From: DATBLE01 sp963837265 | GTDB taxonomy: Bacteria > Actinomycetota > Thermoleophilia > Gaiellales > Gaiellaceae | Length of the DNA: 64,000 nucleotides | Direction of reading: 5' to 3' | Assembly (NCBI GenBank): GCA_963837265.1 | Contig: CAWIMQ010000004.1 | Span: forward strand, 476,477 to 540,476 | Shown: positions 38,893 through 46,856 of the stretch, in pieces | How positions within the stretch are numbered: the first letter of the stretch is position 1 | Layout of the letters: every line of letters starts with the position of its first letter | Position numbers and translations under genes: made by a program | Notes under the pieces: generated by a model | The model's input: the letters and a program-made list of their open reading frames with translations, nothing else | What the model was told of the DNA's origin: nothing | The model's database searches: none

Positions 38893-39842
38893 TAGGCGGC
38901 CCACCTTCCGTCCGACGCCGCCAACCCGCCGCGGAAGCCGTCTCGCCAGCTCGCCCAGCGCGGCTCCCAGCCGAGCTCCCGCCTCGCCTTCGCGTTCGAG
39001 GAGCCGCGGATCCGGGTCATCAGCGAGACGCCGACCTCGCCGACGACCAGCCGCGCCACCCAGACGGGCACGCGCCGCGGCGGTCTCGCCCCCACGCTCT
39101 CCGCCAGGTACGGGAGCCAGTCGGACACCGGGGCCGGGTCGTCGTCGACGATGTCGTACACGCCCGCACGGCCGCGCTCGACCGCGGCGACGGTCGCATC
39201 CGCCGCGTCGTCGACGTGGATCCACGACCAGACGCCGCCGCCGTCCCCGACGAGCGGAAGCTTGCGGGCGCGCACGAGCTCGACCAGGGCGTCCGAGGCG
39301 CCGGGGCCGTAGAAGCTCCCGTAGCGAAGGACGACGCCGCCGAGCGGCGCCGCCTCCACCGCCTGCTCCAGGTACCGGATCGCCGCGAGCGACCGCTCCT
39401 GGCCGGCAGGCGGGCTCGGGTCGAGCGGGTCCTCCTCGGATGCTGCCGGCCCGCCCTGCCTCGCGTTCGTCCAGCCCGTGTAGCTCTGGGCGACGAACCG
39501 GCCGACGCCGACGGCCTCGGCAGCCGCGACCAGGTGGTCGGTGCCCCGGGTCCGCAGCTCGTTCGTGACCGCGAACGTCTCGTCGAAGTGCTTGAGGTCG
39601 GAGAGCCCGGCCAGCGCCGTCATCTGGTGGACGATCGCCTCCGGCTCGGCCCGGGCAACCGCCTCCCCCACCGAGCCGGCGTCCAGGCCGTCCATCAGCT
39701 CGGGCTCGGCGCCGAGCGCGCGAAGCAGGTCGAGCTTCCCGGGCGTCCGGGTGGTCGCCACCACCTCGTGGCCACGCTCGACCAGCCGCACGACGAGCGG
39801 CCGGCCGATCGCCCCCGCGGCCCCTGCAACGAACACACGCAT
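38892..39842 (-). CDS. NAD-dependent epimerase/dehydratase-like protein (ECF41 partner)
   Basis: A 316-residue extended-SDR protein with MRVFVAGAAGAIGRPLVVRL, HQMTALAGLSDLK, VAQSYTGWTNAR (the usual Y-x-x-x-K is not obvious), VVLRYGSFYGPGASDALVEL, GVWSWIHVDDAADATVAAVE and KARRELGWEPRWASWRDGF. ATG 39842 follows AAAGGAGC. It is co-translated with the ECF41 gene and lies behind a sequence matching the ECF41 promoter, fitting the epimerase type of ECF41-linked genes. Its paralogue is at 57252-58235, next to an ECF42 sigma gene. Substrate unknown. Confidence 0.86.
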   Translation of the reverse strand: MRVFVAGAAGAIGRPLVVRLVERGHEVVATTRTPGKLDLLRALGAEPELMDGLDAGSVGEAVARAEPEAIVHQMTALAGLSDLKHFDETFAVTNELRTRGTDHLVAAAEAVGVGRFVAQSYTGWTNARQGGPAASEEDPLDPSPPAGQERSLAAIRYLEQAVEAAPLGGVVLRYGSFYGPGASDALVELVRARKLPLVGDGGGVWSWIHVDDAADATVAAVERGRAGVYDIVDDDPAPVSDWLPYLAESVGARPPRRVPVWVARLVVGEVGVSLMTRIRGSSNAKARRELGWEPRWASWRDGFRGGLAASDGRWAA

Positions 39843-39875
39843 CGTCTTGCTCCTTTCCTCGTTGGTCAAATCCGA

Positions 39876-39902
39876 GACGAGGAAGGACGGCCTGCTGTGA
39901 CA
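39876..39902 (-). promoter_or_regulatory. Predicted ECF41-dependent promoter
   Basis: On the minus strand TGTCACA (39902-39896) is separated by exactly 16 nt from CGTC (39879-39876), which is, as I recall, the published ECF41 consensus. It lies 33 nt ahead of the epimerase start, giving a short leader, so the epimerase-sigma operon is probably autoregulated. Confidence 0.82.
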
Positions 39903-39950
39903 CGTTCTCGCCGACCGGTCGGCTGCGGCGGGCCGCGTCCCGGCCAACCA

Positions 39951-40023
39951 AGCCGGAGGTGGGACTCGAACCCACGGCGTCTGGTTTACAAAACCAGTGC
40001 TCTACCAGCTGAGCTACTCCGGC
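39951..40023 (-). tRNA. tRNA-Thr (anticodon TGT)
   Basis: Reading the minus strand from 40023: acceptor GCCGGAG pairs with CTCCGGC at the 3-prime end; the D arm is AGCTCAGCTGGTAGAGC; the anticodon stem CTGGT/ACCAG holds loop TTTGTAA (anticodon TGT, decoding ACA); the T arm contains GGGTTCGAGTCCC. The discriminator base is T and CCA is not encoded. It lies between sigH and the ECF41 module on the same strand. Confidence 0.96.
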
Positions 40024-40104
40024 GCTCCACCCATGGTACGCGGCCCGGGCGCGGGACCGTCTCGACGGTGCCGGCACCGTCGAGAGCCGCGGGGACGGTG
40101 TGGA

Positions 40105-40770
40105 TCAGTGCAGGACTTCGCGCGAGCGCTGGTGCTGCAGGATCTTCCGCTTGACGCGCTGGAGGGCGTTGTCGATCGCCTTCGTGTCGCACTCGAGCAC
40201 CTCGGCCATCTCCTCGTACGAGGAGCCCTCGAGATACATCCGGAGCGCATCCGCCTCCAGCGGCGACAGGCCGGTGCCGAGGCAGAAGACGAGGCTCTTC
40301 AGCTCGTCGGTCGAGATCACCGCGACCGACGGGTCGTGCACGTGCGAGCCGGGGAGCGCGTCGCCGAGGGTGCAGTCGGAGTCGGAATCCTGGCCCGCCG
40401 GCGTCTGGCTGAACGAGACGTAGGTGTTCAGCGGCGCGTGCTTGAACCGGGTTGCCGACTTGATCGCGGTGATGATCTGCCGGGTCACGCACAGCTCCGC
40501 GAACGAGCGGAACGAGGTCTCCTTGTCGGCGCGGAAGTCGCGCATCGCCTTGCAGAGGCCGATCAACCCTTCCTGGACGAGGTCCTCGGGCTCGCCGCCG
40601 GCGATGAAGTACGAGCTCGCCTTCATGCGGACGAAGCCCGTGTAGCGCTGGATGAGCGCCTCGCGGGCACGCTCGTCGCCGCCGCGCACGCGCATCACGA
40701 GCTGGAGATCCTCCAGCTCACGTTGAGACTTCTGCTGCGTCCGGACTGCTGTAGCAGAGCGAGCGGGCAT
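40105..40770 (-). CDS. sigH: Sigma factor of the SigH (sigma-30) type
   Basis: A 221-residue sigma-70-family factor with ALIQRYTGFVRMKASSYF and AGGEPEDLVQEGLIGLCKAM (region 2.1-2.2), FAELCVTRQIITAIKSATRF (2.4) and a region-4 helix-turn-helix (LSPLEADALRMYLEGSSYEE, CDTKAIDNALQRVKRKI). It closely resembles Bacillus SigH (Spo0H). Context supports it: yacP, rlmB and cysS lie upstream on the same strand in the order known from Bacillus. ATG 40770 follows CAGGAGACC. In a presumed non-sporulating actinobacterium its role is open. A promoter-like pair lies at 40840-40868. Confidence 0.9.
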   Translation of the reverse strand: MPARSATAVRTQQKSQRELEDLQLVMRVRGGDERAREALIQRYTGFVRMKASSYFIAGGEPEDLVQEGLIGLCKAMRDFRADKETSFRSFAELCVTRQIITAIKSATRFKHAPLNTYVSFSQTPAGQDSDSDCTLGDALPGSHVHDPSVAVISTDELKSLVFCLGTGLSPLEADALRMYLEGSSYEEMAEVLECDTKAIDNALQRVKRKILQHQRSREVLH

Positions 40771-40839
40771 GACGGTCTCCTGGATTCCGGGGCTCCCGAG
40801 GACCAGCCTCGGCAAAGCCTCACCCTCAAGTTGAGGAGG

Positions 40840-40868
40840 AACTTAGCACGGTCCCAACAAGAATACAA
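40840..40868 (-). promoter_or_regulatory. Putative sigma-70 promoter for sigH
   Basis: In an unusually A/T-rich 70-nt stretch, TTGTAT (40868-40863) and TAAGTT (40845-40840) are 17 nt apart on the minus strand, about 70 nt ahead of the sigH ATG. A CCTCAA-G-TTGAGG inverted repeat (40824-40836) lies in the leader and could be an operator or RNA hairpin. Confidence 0.5.
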
Positions 40869-40892
40869 CTCTTTTTGCAAACTTTCGGTTCG

Positions 40893-41330
40893 CTAGTCTC
40901 TCATTCCACGGCGCAGCCGCTCGAGCTTCGCCCGGGTCTCCTCGTCGATACGCTCGCCGAGCCGCAGCGGGACGCGCTCCTCGTGCCTCGTCGAGCCGAG
41001 GTCGCCGAGGAAGGTCTTCGAGGAGAGCTTGCGTACCTCCTGACCGGAGGTGCCGCGGACGGCGACGTCGGAGGAGACGAGGCAGACGGTCTCGCGGCTG
41101 CGGTGCTCGGCCGCGAGGCGCTCGAGCAGCGTGTCCGCGTGCGGGGCGTAGCGCACCGAGAGCGGGCCGCGCTCGGCGTCCTCTCCCACGCCGTCGAAGA
41201 CGACGATCCCGCGAGCGCCGGCCTGGGCGACGAAGCTGGCGAGCCGGTCGACGAGCTGCCGGACGTCGGCATAGTCGCCTGCGTGCAGCAGGTTGTAGCC
41301 GTCGAACAGATAGAGGGTCGGATCAGCCAC
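40893..41330 (-). CDS. NYN-domain (PIN-like) RNase, YacP/Rae1-like
   Basis: A 145-residue protein of the YacP family. Acidic catalytic residues are in YLFDGYNLLHAGDYAD, IVVFDGVGED and CLVSSDVAVRG, as in NYN/PIN nucleases. Bacillus YacP (Rae1) cuts mRNA in the ribosomal A site. ATG 41330 overlaps the rlmB stop by 8 nt, and sigH follows on the same strand, the same neighbours as in Bacillus. Confidence 0.85.
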   Translation of the reverse strand: MADPTLYLFDGYNLLHAGDYADVRQLVDRLASFVAQAGARGIVVFDGVGEDAERGPLSVRYAPHADTLLERLAAEHRSRETVCLVSSDVAVRGTSGQEVRKLSSKTFLGDLGSTRHEERVPLRLGERIDEETRAKLERLRRGMRD

Positions 41331-42096
41331 GCTCCCGCTCCGTGGCGGCGGCCCGACCGCTCCCCGGCGAGCGTCCGCGTCCCGAATCGACGGCTTCTAC
41401 CGGGTCCGACCCGGCGTCCCGCCGCCTCCGGGCCTCGTAGAGCAGGACCGCCGCTGCGACCGAGACGTTCAGGGACTCGACCCGGCCCGAGAGCGGGATC
41501 GCGACCGTCCCGTCGCACGCGCGCCGGACGAGCGGGCGGAGGCCCTTCCCTTCTGCTCCGAACACGAGCGCGAGCCCGCCGCCGAGGTCGGCCTCGTCCA
41601 TGGGCGCCCCCGCCGGGTCGGCCGCCCAGACCCACAGCCGCGGCCCCTTCACCTCGTTCAGGTAGCGGGCGAGGTTCGCGACGACCGCGATCGGCAGATG
41701 CTCGACGGCGCCGGCGGACGAGCGCGCGACCGCCGGGGTCACGCGCGCGGAGTTGTGCGCGGGCAGGACGACGCCGGTCGCCCCCGCCCCCTCCGCCGAG
41801 CGGATCACGGCGCCGAGATTGCGCGGGTCGGTGACCTGGTCGAGGCAGACGAGAAGGGGCTCGCCGGCTGCCAGCTCGTACGCGTCGGCATACCGGAACG
41901 GCTCGACCCGGGCGACCACGCCCTGGTGCTCGCGCGTCCCCGCGATCTCCGTCAGCGTCCTCTCGGGGACGACCTTCGGCCTCCGCTCCCAACCCTGCCG
42001 TGCTGCACGCTCGCTGGCGAGCAGCTCGAGCACCTCGCGCCTGCCGCGGAGCGCCTCGCGGACGGCGCGCCGGCCGTAGACGAGCTCGGCGGTCAC
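41323..42096 (-). CDS. rlmB: 23S rRNA 2-O-ribose methyltransferase, TrmH/RlmB family
   Basis: A 257-residue SPOUT enzyme: N-terminal substrate-binding domain (ELVYGRRAVREALRGRREVL), then motif 1 CLDQVTDPRNLGAVIRSAEG, motif 2 LALVFGAEGKGLRPLVRR and motif 3 VAIPLSGRVESLNVSVAAAV, the knot region binding SAM. GTG 42096 overlaps the cysS stop as GTGA. The extra C-terminal Arg/Gly-rich tail of about 30 residues is not typical. RlmB methylates G2251 in E. coli; the exact target here cannot be read. Confidence 0.9.
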   Translation of the reverse strand: MTAELVYGRRAVREALRGRREVLELLASERAARQGWERRPKVVPERTLTEIAGTREHQGVVARVEPFRYADAYELAAGEPLLVCLDQVTDPRNLGAVIRSAEGAGATGVVLPAHNSARVTPAVARSSAGAVEHLPIAVVANLARYLNEVKGPRLWVWAADPAGAPMDEADLGGGLALVFGAEGKGLRPLVRRACDGTVAIPLSGRVESLNVSVAAAVLLYEARRRRDAGSDPVEAVDSGRGRSPGSGRAAATERERG

Positions 42097-43379
42097 GGCC
42101 TCGGCCAGACGACGGTTCCGCCGGCGTAGTCCGTCGCGGCCCAGCGGGCCGCCTCGATCGCCTCGCGCGCCGCATCCGCGGACGCCCAGTCCTTCGCCGC
42201 CCTGGCCTTCTCGCGCTGCCGGCGCAACGCCTCGACCCCGGCCGGAGGCTCGAGCTCGGTGTCGATCCCGAACAGCTCGAGCCCGCGGGCCAGCAGTCCG
42301 CGCGCGCCGCGAGAGGCCCAGTCGTGCAGGACGGCGAGCGCCTCCGGCGTGTTGAAGTCGGCCTCCAGAGCCTGCTCGAGCCGCCCCCACTCGTCCTGCT
42401 CGGCGCGCTCCGGAAGCGCCAGCGCCTCGCGAAACCCGGCGAGCTGCGTCCGAGCCCGCTCCAGCGCCTCGTCGTCGAAGTCGAGCGGCTTGCGCCAGTG
42501 CGCGCTCATCAGGAACAGCAGCAGCACCTCACGGCCCCAGACGTCGAGCACGTTCCGGAGCGTGACGACGTTCCCCAGCGACTTCGACATCTTCTCCGCG
42601 GACAGCTCGAGCATCCCGTTGTGGATCCAGAGCTTCGCGAAGGGATACCCACGCGAGCGCGACTGCGCGAGCTCGTTCTCGTGGTGCGGGAAGCGCAGGT
42701 CGAGCCCACCGCCGTGGATCTCGAACTCGGCGCCGAGGTGCTTCTCGGCCATCGCCGAGCACTCGATGTGCCAGCCGGGCCGGCCGGGCCCCCAGGGCGA
42801 CTCCCAGGCTGCGTCCTCGAACGGCTTCTGCGCCTTCCAGAGGGCGAAGTCGCGGGGGTCCTCCTTCCGGTCGCTCGGCTCCTGCGCGACCATGTCCTCG
42901 AGCTTCGCGCCCGAGAGCCGTCCGTAGTCCGGGTACCTCGCGACGCGGAAGTAGACATCGCCTTCGGCGGCGTAGGCGAGACCCTGGTCGACGAGCGCCT
43001 GGATGAAGGCGACGATCTCCGGGATCGTCTCGCTCGCCTTCGGCTCGACGTCGGGGCGGCCCAGGCCGAGGTCGTCGGTGTCCCGGAGGAACCAGCCGCT
43101 CGCCTCGGCGGCCAGCTCCCGGCTCCCCGTGCCGAGCTTCGTCGCCTCCTCGTAGATGTGGTCGTCGACGTCGGTGATGTTGTGGACGAGCACGACCTCG
43201 TAGCCGCGCGTGCGCAGCCAGCGGCGCAGCCACAGCGCGAGCACGAACGGCCGCGAGTTCCCGACGTGGATGCGCCGGTAGACGGTCGAGCCGCAGACAT
43301 ACATACGGATCGGCCCGGGCGGCGGCGGCAAGTCCTCGAGCCGGCGGGTGAGCGTGCTGTACAGGCGCATCCGTTCCAT
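42093..43379 (-). CDS. cysS: Cysteinyl-tRNA synthetase
   Basis: A 428-residue class I synthetase with the zinc/cysteine site MYVCGSTVYRRIHVGN (HVGN as the HIGH motif), NITDVDDHIYEEA, WHIECSAMAEKHLG (zinc Cys), HGGGLDLRFPHHENELAQS (zinc His/Glu) and EKMSKSLGNVV. It is shorter than E. coli CysS, mainly at the C-terminus. MshC, the mycothiol ligase paralogue, is the main alternative, but the linkage to rlmB, yacP and sigH argues for CysS. ATG 43379 or 43370 may be the start. Confidence 0.9.
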   Translation of the reverse strand: MERMRLYSTLTRRLEDLPPPPGPIRMYVCGSTVYRRIHVGNSRPFVLALWLRRWLRTRGYEVVLVHNITDVDDHIYEEATKLGTGSRELAAEASGWFLRDTDDLGLGRPDVEPKASETIPEIVAFIQALVDQGLAYAAEGDVYFRVARYPDYGRLSGAKLEDMVAQEPSDRKEDPRDFALWKAQKPFEDAAWESPWGPGRPGWHIECSAMAEKHLGAEFEIHGGGLDLRFPHHENELAQSRSRGYPFAKLWIHNGMLELSAEKMSKSLGNVVTLRNVLDVWGREVLLLFLMSAHWRKPLDFDDEALERARTQLAGFREALALPERAEQDEWGRLEQALEADFNTPEALAVLHDWASRGARGLLARGLELFGIDTELEPPAGVEALRRQREKARAAKDWASADAAREAIEAARWAATDYAGGTVVWPRP

Positions 43380-43391
43380 CTTCGCAGCAGC

Positions 43392-43564
43392 CCCCACCCG
43401 AGGGTGGGGATTCCTGCCCGCCCCCCTCGGAGGCGACGATACCGGGCGCCGCCGCACGTGTCTGTGCCGATTCCGCGCCGACTGTCCCCACGGCCGGCGA
43501 CGCGCTCGCCGCACGTGTCTGTGCCGATTCCGCGCCGGCTCTCCCCACGGCCGGCGAGGCGCGG
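43392..43564. repeat. Dispersed hairpin repeat (copy B) with two 57-bp direct units
   Basis: A hairpin CCCCACCC-GA-GGGTGGGG (43392-43409), GGCGACGATACCGG (43432-43445) and ACGTGTCTGTGCCGATT (43456-43472) match copy A at 17922-18003. The last part belongs to a 57-bp unit repeated in tandem (43451-43507 and 43508-43564; CCCCACGGCCGGCGA is shared). The 373-bp gap between cysS and the nuclease gene holds this repeat; I see no gene in the rest. Confidence 0.85.
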
Positions 43565-43752
43565 CCGCCGTCACGCCCCCGGGTGGACGCGCGCCCGCCG
43601 TCCGAGCCTCCGCGCCCGGCGGAGGCGCGGCCGTCTAGGTCGGGATCGGGAGCGGGGCGTGCCGCGCCTCGGTGCGGCCCGCGTCGAACGCCCCGTCGAG
43701 CGTGGCCCGGATGGGCCTTAACGGACACGGCCGGAGGGGGCAAGATGGGAGC

Positions 43753-44439
43753 GTGGCCGGAAGGACGTCACTCGCGGCCTGCCTCGCCGCCGCGGTCGCG
43801 ACGGCGGCGGGCTCCGCGTCGGGCGGAGGGCAGCGCGGGACGGTCGCCCGGGTGGTCGACGGCGACACGATCGCGCTCGTCGGCGGCGCCCGCGTCCGCT
43901 TCGTCCAGATCGACACGCCCGAGCTCGGTTCCGGCGAGTGCTACTCCGGGGCCGCGGCTCGGCTCCTCACTCGGATGCTGCCGACCGGCTCCACGGTCTC
44001 GCTCGAGGCCGATCCCCGGCTCGACCGGGTCGACGCCTACGGGCGTCTTCTCCGCTACGTCTGGTACCGCGGCAGGAACCTGAACGAGCAGCTCGTCCGC
44101 GCCGGGGCTGCGACCGTCTGGCTCTACCGCGGCGACCGTGGCAAGTATGCGGCGCGGCTCCTCGCCCTCGCCCGGGCCGCGCGGGCCGCCCGCCGCGGCC
44201 TCTGGGGCGCGTGCCCGCGGGCCGTCTGGAACCCGTACGGCCCGGCGACGACCGGGCAGAGCGGCGCACCGGCGAAGAGCAAGACTGGCCGTTGCGATCC
44301 CTCCTACCCGGGCGTGTGCATCCCGCCCCCGCCGCCGGACCTCGACTGCAAGGACATTCCCGACCGCCACTTCCGCGTGCTGCCGCCCGACCCGCACCAT
44401 CTCGACGGCGACCACGACGGCTGGGGCTGCGACGGGTAG
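43753..44439 (+). CDS. Secreted thermonuclease-like protein with Excalibur domain
   Basis: A 228-residue protein: signal peptide (SLAACLAAAVATAAGSASG), a staphylococcal-nuclease domain (VARVVDGDTIALVGGARVRF, VQIDTPELGSGECYSG, YGRLLRYVWYRGRNLNEQLV, with the catalytic Asp/Arg/Glu-type residues) and a C-terminal Excalibur calcium-binding motif (DPHHLDGDHDGWGCDG preceded by a Pro-rich linker). It should cut extracellular nucleic acids. GTG 43753 follows GGGAGC; an earlier GTG/ATG upstream would mask the signal peptide. Confidence 0.86.
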   Translation: MAGRTSLAACLAAAVATAAGSASGGGQRGTVARVVDGDTIALVGGARVRFVQIDTPELGSGECYSGAAARLLTRMLPTGSTVSLEADPRLDRVDAYGRLLRYVWYRGRNLNEQLVRAGAATVWLYRGDRGKYAARLLALARAARAARRGLWGACPRAVWNPYGPATTGQSGAPAKSKTGRCDPSYPGVCIPPPPPDLDCKDIPDRHFRVLPPDPHHLDGDHDGWGCDG

Positions 44440-44447
44440 GACGCGTC

Positions 44448-45965
44448 TCACACGGGGGCGGGAGCCGGCGCCGAGGCTCCGAGCCGCCTGCCCGAGCCGT
44501 CGAGAGCCGCCACCGAGAGGTATCCGCCGGCGGCCGGCACCGTGATCGCCGTCTCGAAGCCGATCGCCGGGGTCGTTGCGAGCACTCCGAGCCCGTCCGC
44601 ACTCGGACCTGCCCGCACCTGCCAGGCAGCGACCTCCGTCGCGCCGTTCCAGCTCGCGTCCACGGTCATCGTCGTGTCGCCGTTCCGGGTCACTGCGAGC
44701 GACGGCTCGCCGGTCGGGCGACCGACCCACGGCAGGCGAAAGGCGCGGTAGCTGACGCTGCCGTCGCCGAACCGGGCGTCGAAGCGGAGCCGCCCGTCGC
44801 GGCCGAACTCGCTGAACGAGCCGTCGGTTCCCCAGCCGACGAACACGCCGCCGTCGGGGAGTTGCTGAACGTTTCCCATCGCCCAGCCCGCCCGGGCCTC
44901 GGCGGGCCTGTACTCGCGCACGAGGTGGGCGCGCTTCCTCTTCGCGTCGAGCCCGATCCGGATGCCGCGCGAGGCGACGTCCGGGCCCGCCTCGGCACCG
45001 GCGTTGTCGAAGATGGTCAACGTGCCGTCGGGCTGCCGCCGGACGTCGTGCTGGAAACTGAAGGCTGCGGCAGGCTCGATCGCGAAGTCGCTCCTCTTTC
45101 CGCCCAGGCGCCACAGCACCGCGCCGGTGCGGCGGTCGACCTTGTAGACGGCGGACGTGTGACGCGCCGAGATCAGGAGATGGCCGTCTCGGTCGACGGC
45201 GACCGAGTTGAGATGGAAGTAGTCGACGTTTCCGGCCGGGGTGACGCCGGTTCGGTAGGACTCGCGAAGGCCGACGTGGTCGAGACTGCGCCACTCGAAC
45301 AGCACGCGTCCGGTGGCGACGTCGACCTCCTGGACGATCCCCTCGACCAGCCGGCCGGTGCGCGCGCCGCCGACGGACGTGAGGTCGGCCTTCAGCTCCT
45401 GGTAGATCGTGATCAGCGCCGTCCCCCTCGGCGTGAGCAGGAACTCGTGCAGGTCGCCGTGCCGGCCGCGACCCGCCCTCACCCGCGCGATCCGGTGATA
45501 GGTCGGGTCGAAGACGACGAACTCGCCGCCGTAGGCGCCGAGCACCGTGCCCTCGTACCACGTCAGCACGTGTTTCCCGTGGAAGCCCTGCACGGTCACG
45601 CCCATCGCGGTCTTCGTGTCGAAGGGGAGGAACCACACCGGCTCGCCGCCGTCGTCGACGATCAGCGGGCCCGAGTGGCCCTCGCCGGCCGGCGTCGCGG
45701 TGGCGGCGGACGACGACGCAGTGATGTCGAACGGGGCGAGGAGGACGTAGCCCGGCGCCGTGCCCTCGGCGGGTGTCGAGATCGTGATCGGCGGCGGTCT
45801 CAGATCGGGCCGGCTCACGTAGCCGGTGCTCGGGGCCGGCTCGCGGCGCGCGGCCGGACGGCGCGCGACGCCCGCGGACACGTCGGGAGCGAGCATGCCC
45901 GCGATCGCCGCGCCGCCGAGCGCCACGAGCCTCCGTCTCGTCAGCCTGACGCCGTCGACCTCCAT
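44448..45965 (-). CDS. Arylsulfotransferase (ASST)-like protein, Tat-exported
   Basis: A 505-residue protein with a twin-arginine signal (VRLTRRRLVALGGAAIAGML) and a beta-propeller of the arylsulfotransferase type: PLIVDDGGEPVWFLPFDT, GKHVLTWYEG, HGDLHEFLLTPRGTALITIY, DYFHLNSVAVDRDGHLLISA, FSFQHDVRRQPDGTLTIFDN, GNVQQLPDGGVFVGWG. The conserved His residues of the sulfotransfer centre in ASSTs fit HGDLHEF, YFHLNS and FQHDVR. A C-terminal Ig/fibronectin-like segment follows. The activity is inferred from the family. Confidence 0.83.
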   Translation of the reverse strand: MEVDGVRLTRRRLVALGGAAIAGMLAPDVSAGVARRPAARREPAPSTGYVSRPDLRPPPITISTPAEGTAPGYVLLAPFDITASSSAATATPAGEGHSGPLIVDDGGEPVWFLPFDTKTAMGVTVQGFHGKHVLTWYEGTVLGAYGGEFVVFDPTYHRIARVRAGRGRHGDLHEFLLTPRGTALITIYQELKADLTSVGGARTGRLVEGIVQEVDVATGRVLFEWRSLDHVGLRESYRTGVTPAGNVDYFHLNSVAVDRDGHLLISARHTSAVYKVDRRTGAVLWRLGGKRSDFAIEPAAAFSFQHDVRRQPDGTLTIFDNAGAEAGPDVASRGIRIGLDAKRKRAHLVREYRPAEARAGWAMGNVQQLPDGGVFVGWGTDGSFSEFGRDGRLRFDARFGDGSVSYRAFRLPWVGRPTGEPSLAVTRNGDTTMTVDASWNGATEVAAWQVRAGPSADGLGVLATTPAIGFETAITVPAAGGYLSVAALDGSGRRLGASAPAPAPV

Positions 45966-46037
45966 CCCTCGTGCCAATCCAACCAGGCGGGCACGACCTG
46001 CGCCGGCACAAGGGGCACGCGATCCCCCTAAGCTCCG

Positions 46038-46634
46038 ATGCGCATGGACGCCGGCCCGGTCGAGATTCGCGTCCTCGGCTGCCTGATCGAGAAGCAGCGG
46101 ACGACTCCCGACGCCTATCCCCTGTCGGTGAACGCGCTCCGGCTCGCCTGCAACCAGGCCACGAGCCGCGAGCCGGTCGTCGACTACGACGAGGGAACGG
46201 TTCGCGAGGCGCTGCAGCAGCTCTCGTACCGCGGTTGGGTGCGGCTCGCGAGCGGGCCGGGCAGCCGCGCGGCGAAGTACCGCCACCTGCTCGACGCGGC
46301 GCTCTCGCTCGACGACGCGGAGCTGTCCCTGCTCGCGGTGCTCATGCTCCGCGGGCCGCAGACCGCCGCCGAGCTGGCCCAGCGCACGGAGCGTCTCCAT
46401 CGCTTCGCCGCGGACGAGGTCGAGGAGACGCTGGAGCGGCTCGCCGCACGCGAGCTGGTCTCCCGCACCCCGCGCCGCCCGGGCGAGCGCGGCGAGCGGT
46501 ACGCGCATCTCCTGGGAGGCGAGGCGCCGGAGCCGACACCCGGCGCGGAGCCCGAGCCGACGCTCGAGGCCCGGGTCGCCCGGCTCGAGGAGCAGGTGGC
46601 ACGCCTTCGAGAGGCGGTCGAGGGAGAGCGCTAG
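46038..46634 (+). CDS. DUF480/YceH-like winged-helix protein
   Basis: A 198-residue protein with tandem winged-helix domains and the family opening VEIRVLGCLIEKQRTTPDAYPLS, then LRLACNQATSREPVVDYDEG, VREALQQLSYRGWVRLASG, LLAVLMLRGPQTAAELAQRT and a C-terminal coiled coil (LEARVARLEEQVARLREAVE). ATG 46038 or 46044 may start it. YceH proteins are conserved and uncharacterised. It diverges from the arylsulfotransferase gene by 72 bp. Confidence 0.88.
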   Translation: MRMDAGPVEIRVLGCLIEKQRTTPDAYPLSVNALRLACNQATSREPVVDYDEGTVREALQQLSYRGWVRLASGPGSRAAKYRHLLDAALSLDDAELSLLAVLMLRGPQTAAELAQRTERLHRFAADEVEETLERLAARELVSRTPRRPGERGERYAHLLGGEAPEPTPGAEPEPTLEARVARLEEQVARLREAVEGER

Positions 46635-46777
46635 GCCGCGGCGGGCAGGTCGTCGAGCTCGCCGTCGAAAGCCTCGGCGTCCTCCTCGACCACGTCCGTG
46701 ACGGCGCGCTCGATCTCGCGCTCCGACTTCCCGTCGCGCACGAGCTGCTCGATCAGCATCAGATACTGCGGGTTCAT
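46631..46777 (-). CDS. Small acidic protein of 48 residues
   Basis: Reads MNPQYLMLIEQLVRDGKSER then EIERAVTDVVEEDAEAF and an acidic tail ending LDDLPAAA. Helical, with strong codon bias matching its neighbours. ATG 46777; the stop overlaps the convergent DUF480 gene by 3 nt. No clear ribosome binding site and no known family, so it may be a real small gene or a chance frame. Confidence 0.5.
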   Translation of the reverse strand: MNPQYLMLIEQLVRDGKSEREIERAVTDVVEEDAEAFDGELDDLPAAA

Positions 46778-46856
46778 GCTTCGACGGTAGCGACCCGGCG
46801 GCGGCTGCGAGGAACCGTTCCGGTAACCAGGTGGCGAACGCTAGGCTTCGCCCGCC

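Noticed and set aside
39951..40023. Genomic island attached at tRNA-Thr
   Set aside because: I found no repeat of the tRNA 3-prime end and no integrase next to it; the ECF41 module matches its neighbours in composition.
34004..40077. Very long open frames (over 980 codons) antisense to pccB/MFS and spanning the PLP, sigma and epimerase genes
   Set aside because: They are Arg/Pro/Ala-rich shadows of high-GC genes with clear conserved domains on the other strand or frame; no domain is visible in them.
42093..43379. Mycothiol ligase MshC instead of CysS
   Set aside because: Gene order with rlmB, yacP and sigH is that of cysS, and the CysS zinc and KMSKS motifs are intact.
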